DNA of 64,000 nucleotides from Rhodococcus spelaei (GTDB taxonomy: Bacteria > Actinomycetota > Actinomycetes > Mycobacteriales > Mycobacteriaceae). The notes under the pieces are model-generated. The model ran no database searches and was not told where the DNA came from. It saw only the letters and a program-made list of their open reading frames with translations. How positions within the stretch are numbered: the stretch's first letter is position 1; every line of letters starts with the position of its first letter. The position numbers and the translations under genes are program-made. Positions 34,336 to 40,379 of the stretch are shown here, piece by piece. The stretch covers positions 248,001 through 312,000 of the forward strand of contig NZ_VIGH01000002.1 in assembly GCF_006704125.1 (NCBI RefSeq), read 5' to 3'.

Positions 34336-34362
34336 TTGGCACTCCTGACTGTAAAGTGCCAA
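34336..34362 (+). promoter_or_regulatory. CIRCE-like HrcA operator upstream of the Ruc gene
   Basis: TTGGCACTC (34336-34344), 9 nt, AAGTGCCAA (34354-34362). The CIRCE consensus is TTAGCACTC-N9-GAGTGCTAA, so arm length and the N9 spacer match and 15 of 18 arm positions agree. The symmetry extends 4 nt further out (GGCG/TGCC). It lies 52 nt upstream of the GTG start. Known family context: mycobacterial ruc is reported to be in the HrcA heat-shock regulon. Confidence 0.7.
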
Positions 34363-34414
34363 TGCCTGCGGTATCACTACCCAGGCCTGAGTACCCCGTG
34401 CGGAGGAACCTGCA

Positions 34415-34717
34415 GTGCCCACCTACTCCTATGCCTGTACCGAATGCAGCAACCGGTTCGACATCGTGCAGTCCTTCAGTGACGACACCCTGACGGTCTG
34501 CCCCGAGTGCTCGGGCAAGCTCCGCAAGCTCTTCAACTCGGTGGGCATCGTGTTCAAGGGCAGCGGCTTCTACCGCACCGACAGCCGCGGCGGCGGTAGC
34601 ACCGCAAGCGAGGCGGCAGGCACCAAGACGGAGTCGGCGCCCGCCAAGAGCGATTCTTCGTCGTCGAGCTCGACCGCGAGCGCACCCGCGCCCGCCGCAA
34701 GCGCCTCCACCAGCTAG
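34415..34717 (+). CDS. ruc: FmdB-type zinc-ribbon protein, Ruc-like redox-regulated chaperone
   Basis: 100 residues. The N-terminal FmdB zinc ribbon has two CxxC knuckles, YACTECSNRF (C8, C11) and LTVCPECSGK (C29, C32), then FNSVGIVFKGSGFYRTDSR. The second half is a low-complexity Ser/Ala/Pro tail (SSSSSTASAPAPAASASTS). This is the architecture of M. tuberculosis Rv0991c (Ruc), a chaperone activated by oxidation of its cysteines. GTG start with GGAGG at 8 nt. A CIRCE-like operator 52 nt upstream fits heat-shock control by HrcA. Position next to the cyclo-ligase gene is as in mycobacteria. Confidence 0.87.
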   Translation: MPTYSYACTECSNRFDIVQSFSDDTLTVCPECSGKLRKLFNSVGIVFKGSGFYRTDSRGGGSTASEAAGTKTESAPAKSDSSSSSSTASAPAPAASASTS

Positions 34718-34792
34718 TTTCGAGTTGTCCACAGCCGCCGGATTCGTCCACAGGACGGGTCCGGCGCGACTGTTTCCCGCCTCGGGCGGATC

Positions 34793-34798
34793 TAGCGT
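34793..34798 (+). promoter_or_regulatory. Candidate leaderless -10 element of the SAF-domain gene
   Basis: TAGCGT ends 6 nt before the ATG at 34805, which supports that ATG over the GTG two codons upstream. Confidence 0.45.
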
Positions 34799-34804
34799 GT
34801 GTTC

Positions 34805-35464
34805 ATGCCACGCCGTCGCGACACCCTCGCCCGCACCCTCGGCGACCGCCTCGCGCGACTGACCAGACCGGGGTGGGCGCGCACCACTCTCGCCCGCCGG
34901 ATCGGGGCGGCGGCCCTCGCGCTGGCCGCACTCGTCCTGCTGATCCGCGGCGACCGGGACGCCGACGAAGTCTCGGTGGTGACCGCAGCCCGCGATCTGA
35001 CACCCGGCGAGGTCCTGACCCTCGCAGACCTGAAGGTGACGCCGACCGGTGCCGGCGCCGTGCCCGCGGGCGCCCTGCGCGTGCCCGAGGAGGCGGTCGG
35101 GCACACCGTGGCGGGCCCGGCCCGGCGTGGGGAAGCTCTGACGGACGTACGCCTCCTCGGGCCTCGCCTCGCGGAGGCCGCCGTCGGCGGGCCCGATGCC
35201 CGGGTGGTCCCGATCCGGTTGGCCGATCCCGAGGTCACCGACGTGCTCCGTGTCGGCGACCGGGTCGACGTGCTCACCGTCGGCGCCGACCGGTCCACCG
35301 AGCCTCGCATCGTGGCGTCGGGCGCCACCGTGGTCCTGGTGACGGCGAAGGAATCCGGCCGCACCACGCGGGAACGGGTGGTCATGCTCGCACTGCCCTC
35401 CGCAGCTGCGACAACGGTGGCCGCGGCGTCGCTGTCCGGCGCGTTGGCCGTCACCTTCCGCTGA
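34805..35464 (+). CDS. SAF-domain protein (CpaB/RcpC-like)
   Basis: 219 residues. A basic N-terminus (RRRDTLARTLGDRLARLTR) and one span (IGAAALALAALVLLI) anchor it in the membrane. The exported part has a SAF domain (VVTAARDLTPGEVLTLADLK), and VPIRLADPEVTDVLRVGDRVDVLTV is the RcpC/CpaB-like part. CpaB proteins assemble Flp/Tad pili, but no tad genes are nearby. The stand-alone actinobacterial form between ruc and mscL has no established function. Starts at ATG 34805, leaderless by position. Confidence 0.8.
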   Translation: MPRRRDTLARTLGDRLARLTRPGWARTTLARRIGAAALALAALVLLIRGDRDADEVSVVTAARDLTPGEVLTLADLKVTPTGAGAVPAGALRVPEEAVGHTVAGPARRGEALTDVRLLGPRLAEAAVGGPDARVVPIRLADPEVTDVLRVGDRVDVLTVGADRSTEPRIVASGATVVLVTAKESGRTTRERVVMLALPSAAATTVAAASLSGALAVTFR

Positions 35465-35553
35465 TCGACCGGATGTGCGCTTGCCCGCGGGCGGTTAGGG
35501 TTCCTAGCATCGTTGTCCAAGCTCACCAACCGGCCGATCGAAACGGAGACACC

Positions 35554-35943
35554 ATGCTCAAGGGCTTCAAGGACTTTCTGCTCAAAGGCAACGTGCTCGA
35601 TCTCGCGGTAGCGGTCGTGGTCGGCGCGGCCTTCACCGCCATCGTCACCGCCTTCACCAACAACATCGTCAATCCGCTCATCGCCTCCGTCGGCAGCGCC
35701 GAGATGGGATTCGGCTTCCAGATCACCGACAATCCGGAGACCTTCGTGAACGTCGGCGCAGTCCTCACCGCGGCCATCAACTTCGTGATCATCGCCGCGG
35801 TCGTCTACTTCGTGCTCATCCTGCCGTACAACCACGCCAAGGCACGGTTCGGCAAGCCCGTCGCGGAGGCGTCCACCGACAACGAACTCCTCAGCGAGAT
35901 CCGCGACCTGCTGGCCGAGAGCCCCGCCATGCGCAGGCAGTAG
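35554..35943 (+). CDS. mscL: Large-conductance mechanosensitive channel
   Basis: 129 residues forming a homopentameric channel that opens on membrane tension to release solutes in hypo-osmotic shock. MLKGFKDFLLKGNVLDLAVAVVVGAAF is the amphipathic N-helix plus pore-lining TM1 with the hydrophobic gate; TM2 is AAINFVIIAAVVYFVLILPYN. The C-terminal helical bundle is DNELLSEIRDLL. Clear terminator 22 nt after the stop. Convergent with the porin cluster. Confidence 0.97.
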   Translation: MLKGFKDFLLKGNVLDLAVAVVVGAAFTAIVTAFTNNIVNPLIASVGSAEMGFGFQITDNPETFVNVGAVLTAAINFVIIAAVVYFVLILPYNHAKARFGKPVAEASTDNELLSEIRDLLAESPAMRRQ

Positions 35944-35965
35944 CCACTCACCCGCCGAGCACAAT

Positions 35966-35997
35966 CTGGGCCCGTACCGAAATTGGTACGGGCCCAG
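35966..35997. terminator. Bidirectional terminator between mscL and the porin cluster
   Basis: CTGGGCCCGTACC (35966-35978) and GGTACGGGCCCAG (35985-35997) pair perfectly over 13 bp with a 6-nt loop, followed on the plus strand by ACTGTTT. It serves mscL on one side and porin A1 (stop at 36020) on the other. Confidence 0.88.
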
Positions 35998-36019
35998 ACT
36001 GTTTCGAAGTACTCGGAGA

Positions 36020-36697
36020 TCAGCCGATGCTGAACGGCTGACCCCACAGGGTCACAGTGCTCGACACGTTCTCGGTGTTGACCTTCACCTTGACGTAGGA
36101 ACGGGCCTGCGCGTAGCCGGCGCACCCCTCGACCCCCATGGTCGAATCCGCCCACGTCACCGACCCGGAGTTGCCGGTGAAGGAATTCTCGCCGGAGTGC
36201 GACTCGCCACCGAAGTCGTCCGGGGCCTCGAGGTCGAGGAGGCTGAACGCCTGCGCCTCGCCGGGGCCGATGGAAACGTTGCCGGTACCACCGGCGCTCG
36301 GCTCGGACGGAGTGCCGTCCCAGCCGGCGCCCATGCCGGACTCGGCGCCCGCCTCGCCGCCGAGGGTCAGCTGACACGCCACGATGTAGCCGGGTTCGAT
36401 CTTGCCGCCCTCGGCGTTCGGACCCGAAATCTCCACCTTCGCCGACCCCGACACCCACACGTTGCGGTGCAGCGGCGTCGCACCCATCGACGGCGACACC
36501 GTCGCGGACTCACCGGTGCGGGTCACCGTCACGACAGTGCCGTCGACCAGCGTCTTCGAGATCGACCCGTCCGGCAGCGGCACGAAGGTGTCCGCGTTCG
36601 CGGCACCCGCGGAGAAGAACCCGATCGCGACGGCGGCGACCGATCCGACCGATGTCACCTGCAGCCCGCGACGCAGGCCCTTGTTGGAAGTACGCAT
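36020..36697 (-). CDS. MspA-family porin, subtype A, copy 1
   Basis: 225 residues. Signal peptide GLQVTSVGSVAAVAIGFFSAGAANA, then the MspA start DTFVPLPDGS. The all-beta core has RNVWVSGSAKVEI, GYIVACQLTLGG and the C-terminal GCAGYAQARSYVKV and TVTLWGQPFSIG. MspA porins are octameric channels of the mycolic-acid outer membrane. The A subtype shares LLDLEAP and HSG motifs with the gene at 37723 and is distinct from subtype B. ATG at 36697 with AGAGGGG site. It follows porin B1 by 75 nt containing a hairpin. Confidence 0.93.
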   Translation of the reverse strand: MRTSNKGLRRGLQVTSVGSVAAVAIGFFSAGAANADTFVPLPDGSISKTLVDGTVVTVTRTGESATVSPSMGATPLHRNVWVSGSAKVEISGPNAEGGKIEPGYIVACQLTLGGEAGAESGMGAGWDGTPSEPSAGGTGNVSIGPGEAQAFSLLDLEAPDDFGGESHSGENSFTGNSGSVTWADSTMGVEGCAGYAQARSYVKVKVNTENVSSTVTLWGQPFSIG

Positions 36698-36718
36698 GAA
36701 AACCCCTCTGAGGGAAGT

Positions 36719-36739
36719 CATCTCACATCCGGTGAGATG
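36719..36739 (-). promoter_or_regulatory. Hairpin in the porin B1-A1 intercistronic gap
   Basis: CATCTCAC and GTGAGATG pair perfectly (8 bp, 5-nt loop) between the B1 stop and the A1 start. Position matches the larger hairpin in the second operon copy. It may act as an mRNA processing/stability element or partial terminator. Confidence 0.5.
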
Positions 36740-36772
36740 GAATGAACAAGGAATGAGAAGAACGAGACTCGA

Positions 36773-37444
36773 TCAGCCGATGCTGAAGGGCTGGCCGTAC
36801 AGGGTGGTCTTGGAGTAGTCGTTGCCGACGATCTCGACCACCGTGTAGGACCGCGCCTGGGCGTACCCGCCGCAGTTCTGGATCTCGAGCTGCGTGTCCT
36901 GGTACTGCACCGAGAAGGCGCCGTTCTTCTTGATGTCCTTGCCCGCCACGTTCACGAACTTCACCTGCCCCGCAGAGACTGGCACGGTCAGCGATCCCGA
37001 CAGGGAGGGACCCGACAGGTCCATGCCGGCGCCGAGCGACCCGCCGAGGCCGGTGATGTCCACCTGGCAACCCACGATGTAACCGGTGCTGATCCGCGAA
37101 ACCCCGTGTGTGGACGAGTTGTTCGTGCCCTTGTCGTTGGTCGCGCCGTTCCACGGGCCCGCCTCACCGTCCTCCGAGACGCCCGTGACGTCCGCGGTGA
37201 CGGTGCCCGACACCCACGCGACACGACCGGCGCCGTTGGCTGCCAACGAGGGAGAGATCAGCGCACTCTCGCCGGTGCGGGTGACCGTCGCACCCGGTCC
37301 GGCCTTGTGCCCGTCGGGCAGCGGGACGAAGGTGTCGGCACTCGCCACGCCGGTGGACATCAGGCCGATCGCCACGGCGGCAACGGCGCCGACGCCACCG
37401 ATTCGGGCGCCGCGTCGCACGCCGGACTTGCGGATCTCACTCAT
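36773..37444 (-). CDS. MspA-family porin, subtype B, copy 1
   Basis: 223 residues. Signal peptide IGGVGAVAAVAIGLMSTGVASA, mature DTFVPLPDGHKAGPG. Core motifs GRVAWVSGTVTADV, GYIVGCQVDITGLGGSLG, GQVKFVNVAGKDIKKNGAF and the C-terminal GGYAQARSYTVVEIVG and TTLYGQPFSIG. Subtype B differs from A in the loop carrying NNSSTHGVSRIST. Nearly identical to the gene at 38500. It is first in the B1-A1 operon. Neutral to mildly acidic loops suggest a channel for small hydrophilic solutes, but selectivity cannot be read. Confidence 0.93.
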   Translation of the reverse strand: MSEIRKSGVRRGARIGGVGAVAAVAIGLMSTGVASADTFVPLPDGHKAGPGATVTRTGESALISPSLAANGAGRVAWVSGTVTADVTGVSEDGEAGPWNGATNDKGTNNSSTHGVSRISTGYIVGCQVDITGLGGSLGAGMDLSGPSLSGSLTVPVSAGQVKFVNVAGKDIKKNGAFSVQYQDTQLEIQNCGGYAQARSYTVVEIVGNDYSKTTLYGQPFSIG

Positions 37445-37594
37445 TCGTACCCCTCACAGGTGTCGGCCCAGCGCCCGGCGGTCGGGAGCTGAGCTTGGTT
37501 GCCTCGCAAAGCTAAAGCCTTGGACGGGCGTCCGAAAGGGTGCAAACCTCACTTTTACGCATCGTTAACTGTGCGGGAACCGAACGAAACACAC

Positions 37595-37637
37595 GAAGCC
37601 GGGGACCTGTGGATTCCTCCGTGTGGTCCCCGGCTTC
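37595..37637 (-). terminator. Terminator of the second porin operon (B2-A2)
   Basis: GAAGCCGGGGACC (37595-37607) pairs perfectly with GGTCCCCGGCTTC (37625-37637), a 13-bp stem with a 17-nt loop, 86 nt past the A2 stop. It separates the two porin operons; the B1 promoter must lie between it and 37444. Confidence 0.8.
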
Positions 37638-37722
37638 GCGGGAGTGTCGAACAGTGAGTGGAATCACGCGCTGACCCGTAATCCGGTCCGCCGGTGAGTG
37701 ATTCAGCTCACACGAGCGGGCT

Positions 37723-38400
37723 TCAGCCGATACTGAACGGCTGACCCCACAACGTGACGATGCTGTTGACGTTCTTCGTGTTCGCAGTCACCTTCACGTA
37801 GCTACGGGCCTGCGCGTAACCCGCGCAACCGTTGACTGCAATGGTCTCGTCGGCCCACGTGACCGAACCACCCTTGCCCTTGAAGGCGTTGGCACCCGAA
37901 TGCGACTCGCTACCGAACGCGTCGGGAGCCTCGAGGTCGAGGAGCTTGTAGTTCACGGCCTGGCCCGGTCCGATCGACACGGTGCCCGAGCCCTTGCCCG
38001 ACTGCGTCGTCTTGTCACCCGCGTAGTTCGACCCGATACCCGAGTCGGCGCCCGCCTTGCCGCCGAGGGTCAACTGGCAACCCACCACGTAGCCCGGCTC
38101 GATCTTGCCGCCGTCGGCATTCGGACCGATCAACTCGACCTTCGTCGAACCCGACACCCACACGTTGCGATGCAACGGCGTCGCACCCAGCGACGGCGAG
38201 ACGTTCGCGGACTCACCCGTACGGGTGATCTTGACGACCGTGCCGTCGGTGAGGGTCTCGGTGATCGACCCGTCCGGCAACGGCACGAGGGTGTCCGCGT
38301 TGGCGGCACCAACCGAGAAGAGGCCGACGGCGACGGCGGCGGCCGCACCGACGGAGGCGATCTGCAGCCCGCGACGCAGGCCGGTCTTACTGGCGTTCAT
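37723..38400 (-). CDS. MspA-family porin, subtype A, copy 2
   Basis: 225 residues and the same layout as the porin at 36020: signal peptide GLQIASVGAAAAVAVGLFSVGAANA, mature DTLVPLPDGS, RNVWVSGSTKVEL, GYVVGCQLTLGG, LLDLEAPDAFGSESHSG and TVTLWGQ-type end (IVTLWGQPFSIG). The two A copies differ mainly in the mid loop (SNYAGDKTTQSGKG here versus AGWDGTPSEPSAGG). The leader before the ATG, CCCTCAGAGGGG, is identical in both A copies. It follows B2 by 99 nt with a strong hairpin. Confidence 0.93.
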   Translation of the reverse strand: MNASKTGLRRGLQIASVGAAAAVAVGLFSVGAANADTLVPLPDGSITETLTDGTVVKITRTGESANVSPSLGATPLHRNVWVSGSTKVELIGPNADGGKIEPGYVVGCQLTLGGKAGADSGIGSNYAGDKTTQSGKGSGTVSIGPGQAVNYKLLDLEAPDAFGSESHSGANAFKGKGGSVTWADETIAVNGCAGYAQARSYVKVTANTKNVNSIVTLWGQPFSIG

Positions 38401-38443
38401 GAATTCCCCTCTGAGGGTTAAGATTTCACAGTGGTGTGGAACT

Positions 38444-38483
38444 GTGCGCGCCGTTCACCCCCATCGGGGTGAACGCCGCGCAC
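38444..38483 (-). promoter_or_regulatory. Long hairpin in the porin B2-A2 intercistronic gap
   Basis: GTGCGCG-c-CGTTCACCCC pairs with GGGGTGAACG-c-CGCGCAC: 17 base pairs with one C-C mismatch and a 4-nt loop. It lies 16 nt after the B2 stop and 43 nt before the A2 ATG. Strong enough to terminate part of the transcript or block exonucleases, so B and A may be expressed at different levels. Confidence 0.65.
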
Positions 38484-38499
38484 GGGCGCCGAAGGCGCG

Positions 38500-39171
38500 T
38501 CAGCCGATGCTGAAGGGCTGGCCGTACAGGGTGGTCTTGGAGTAGTTGTCGCCGACGATCTCCACCACGGTGTAGGACCGGGCCTGGGCGTAGCCGCCGC
38601 AGTTCTGGATCTCGAGCTGGGTGTCCTGGAACTGCACCGAGTACTTGCCGTTCTTCTTGATGTCCTTGCCCGTGATGTTCACGAACTTGACCTGCCCCGC
38701 GGACACCGGAACCGTCAGCGAACCGGAGAGCGACGGACCGTTCAGGTCGATACCGCCACCGATCGACCCACCCAGGCCGGTGATGTCCACCTGGCAACCC
38801 ACGATGTAACCGGTGCTGATCCGCGAAATCCCGTGCGTGGACGAGTTGTTCGTGCCCTGCTCGTTCTTCGCCCCGTTGTACGGACCGGCCTCGCCGTCCT
38901 TCGTGATCGAAGACACGTCCGCAGTGACCGTGCCCGACACCCAGGCCGTACGCCCGGCACCGTTGGCCGCCAGCGACGGCGAGATCAACGCACTCTCACC
39001 GGTACGGGTGACCACCACCCCCGCCGCCGACTTCGACCCGTCCGGCAAGGGCACGAAGGTGTCGGCGCTCGCCACACCCGTCGACATCAGGCCGATCGCA
39101 ACGGCCGCAGCCGCGCCCACACCGGCGATACGGGCGCCACGGCGCAGGCCGGACTTGCGGTTCTCGCTCAT
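38500..39171 (-). CDS. MspA-family porin, subtype B, copy 2
   Basis: 223 residues, nearly colinear with the porin at 36773. Signal peptide IAGVGAAAAVAIGLMSTGVASA, mature DTFVPLPDGSKSAAG, GRTAWVSGTVTADV, NNSSTHGISRISTGYIVGCQ, GQVKFVNITGKDIKKNGKY and TTLYGQPFSIG. First gene of the upstream operon. A possible promoter hexamer TAATAC lies ~80 nt before the start (near 39250). Signal-peptide and C-terminal halves are more alike between the two B copies than between A and B, which is what a duplication of the whole B-A pair would produce. Confidence 0.93.
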   Translation of the reverse strand: MSENRKSGLRRGARIAGVGAAAAVAIGLMSTGVASADTFVPLPDGSKSAAGVVVTRTGESALISPSLAANGAGRTAWVSGTVTADVSSITKDGEAGPYNGAKNEQGTNNSSTHGISRISTGYIVGCQVDITGLGGSIGGGIDLNGPSLSGSLTVPVSAGQVKFVNITGKDIKKNGKYSVQFQDTQLEIQNCGGYAQARSYTVVEIVGDNYSKTTLYGQPFSIG

Positions 39172-39586
39172 TCGTTCCCCTCATCACGTTCTGCTACTTC
39201 TCAACCTCGACCGCCGAGATTGACGAGTGGTCCCATAAGGCCCGGCGAAGTATTACCAACGCCGATGACCGCGAGGTGAACCCGAGATGATCAATTGTTG
39301 GTACGCGCATTACTGATGAGGTGCCATCGGTAAGCCGTCTTCGCCCGAGGGGACGTACCCATCGACGGCCCGCCTGGACCATTCGAGGAGCTGACTCGCC
39401 GAGGAGGCTAACCAGGGCGGACCACGCTGGCAATGAATAGTTTTCGCGAAGGGGCGTGAGTCGTCACACAGTGTTAAGGAAACAATTCGCCGCCGACCGG
39501 ACACGGTCGACGGCGAATCATGTGACGGCGTCAGGAAGCTGTTCACCGGACGTTTCATTTCCGTCAATCTTTTGCCAGGGCATGTC
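39172..39586. other. Non-coding region between the porin cluster and the moaB2 unit
   Basis: 415 bp without a convincing gene. It holds the promoter and ~75-80 nt leader of porin B2 (TAATAC near 39250 on the minus strand) and a terminator at 39485-39518. The stretch 39290-39480 has lower GC and several short inverted repeats but no ORF with a ribosome-binding site. Confidence 0.6.
39485..39518 (-). terminator. Terminator of the mprAB-pepD/moaB2 region
   Basis: ATTCGCCGCCGACC (39485-39498) and GGTCGACGGCGAAT (39505-39518) pair over 14 bp with one mismatch and a 6-nt loop, 68 nt past the stop of the small gene at 39587. On the minus strand it is followed by TGTTTCCTTAA. Confidence 0.75.
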
Positions 39587-39781
39587 CTAGCCGTGGTGCG
39601 GGGGAACCTGACGTCGCAGCCACTCGTCGCCGCCGGACTCGGAGGATCCAGGCGAGTCGCCGTCGCCGCGCTCGTCGCGCGTGGTGTCGGGGAGGACGTC
39701 ACCGAAAATGCGCGCCAGCCGGGCCCGATCGATCGGGTCCCGGCTGGGGCGTGCCTGCTCGGCGTGGTCGGTGATGTCTAT
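39587..39781 (-). CDS. Small conserved-type acidic protein with non-canonical start, coupled to moaB2
   Basis: An open frame of 64 codons ends at TAG 39587 and encodes DITDHAEQARPSRDPIDRAR, then LARIFGDVLPDTTRDER and the C-terminus DEWLRRQVPPHHG. I recall similar proteins, with this EWLRxQVPPHHG end, beside moaB2 in related actinobacteria. No ATG, GTG or TTG exists in frame after the moaB2 stop. The candidates are ATA at 39781 (overlapping the TAG of moaB2), ATC at 39775, or CTG at 39793. GAGGA lies just before ATA. Gene callers limited to standard starts would miss it. Function unknown. Confidence 0.55.
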   Translation of the reverse strand: MDITDHAEQARPSRDPIDRARLARIFGDVLPDTTRDERGDGDSPGSSESGGDEWLRRQVPPHHG

Positions 39782-40275
39782 TCCTCTATCCAGGAGAGCT
39801 CGCCGATCACCTGGCCGGCGAGCGGCGTGAGCGTGGCCATCCCGTCGCGCACGGCGGCACGGGACGAGGCCAGGTTCACCACCAGGGTACTTCCGGACAC
39901 GCCGACGAGTCCGCGTGAGAGCCCGGCGTCGAGCGCGCCCGCCGCGAGCCCGGACGAGCGCAGCGCCTCACTGATTCCGGGGATCTCCCGGTCCAGCACG
40001 GCTGCGGTCGCGTCGGGTGTGACATCGCGCGGGGAGACACCGGTGCCACCGACGGAGATCACCAGGTCGACGCCGCCGATCACCGCGGTGTTGAGGGCAT
40101 TGCGGATCTCGACCTCGTCGGCCGCCACCGCGACGGTGGCGTCGACGAGGAACCCCGCCTCACCGAGCAGCTCGGTGACCAGGGGTCCGATCGAGTCCAC
40201 CCCCTCGCCGTGAGCGGTTCGATCGTCGACGATCACCACGAGAGCGCGGCCGGCCAGCGGGGTTTCGATGTCCAT
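39778..40275 (-). CDS. moaB2: MoaB/Mog-family molybdopterin-binding protein
   Basis: 165 residues. The Mog/MoaB fold has ALVVIVDDRTAHGEGVDSIG with the variable start, the central GGVDLVISVGGTGVSPRDVTPDAT (MPT-binding GGTG and Asp) and the PGISEALRSSGL block. It binds molybdopterin for adenylylation or is a MoaB-like paralogue. ATG at 40275 is preferred over upstream ORF starts; TACCGT ends 7 nt before it, so a separate leaderless promoter is likely besides read-through from pepD. M. tuberculosis moaB2 (Rv0984) is likewise behind pepD and responds to MprA. Confidence 0.9.
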   Translation of the reverse strand: MDIETPLAGRALVVIVDDRTAHGEGVDSIGPLVTELLGEAGFLVDATVAVAADEVEIRNALNTAVIGGVDLVISVGGTGVSPRDVTPDATAAVLDREIPGISEALRSSGLAAGALDAGLSRGLVGVSGSTLVVNLASSRAAVRDGMATLTPLAGQVIGELSWIEE

Positions 40276-40282
40276 GACTCCT

Positions 40283-40288
40283 ACGGTA
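40283..40288 (-). promoter_or_regulatory. Candidate leaderless -10 element of moaB2
   Basis: TACCGT on the minus strand ends 7 nt before the ATG at 40275. An AGGAG also falls in the spacer, so a leadered start is possible. Confidence 0.4.
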
Positions 40289-40337
40289 GTGGCTGACCGG
40301 CCGGTGGAACCGACCCGGCCGTAAATCCGGGACACGG

Positions 40338-40371
40338 CCGAACGGCCGCGCCCGGAGGCGCGGCCGTTCGG
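40338..40371 (-). terminator. Terminator after pepD
   Basis: CCGAACGGCCGCGCC (40338-40352) and GGCGCGGCCGTTCGG (40357-40371) pair perfectly over 15 bp with a 4-nt loop, starting 8 nt past the pepD stop. Confidence 0.85.
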
Positions 40372-40379
40372 TGTGACCA

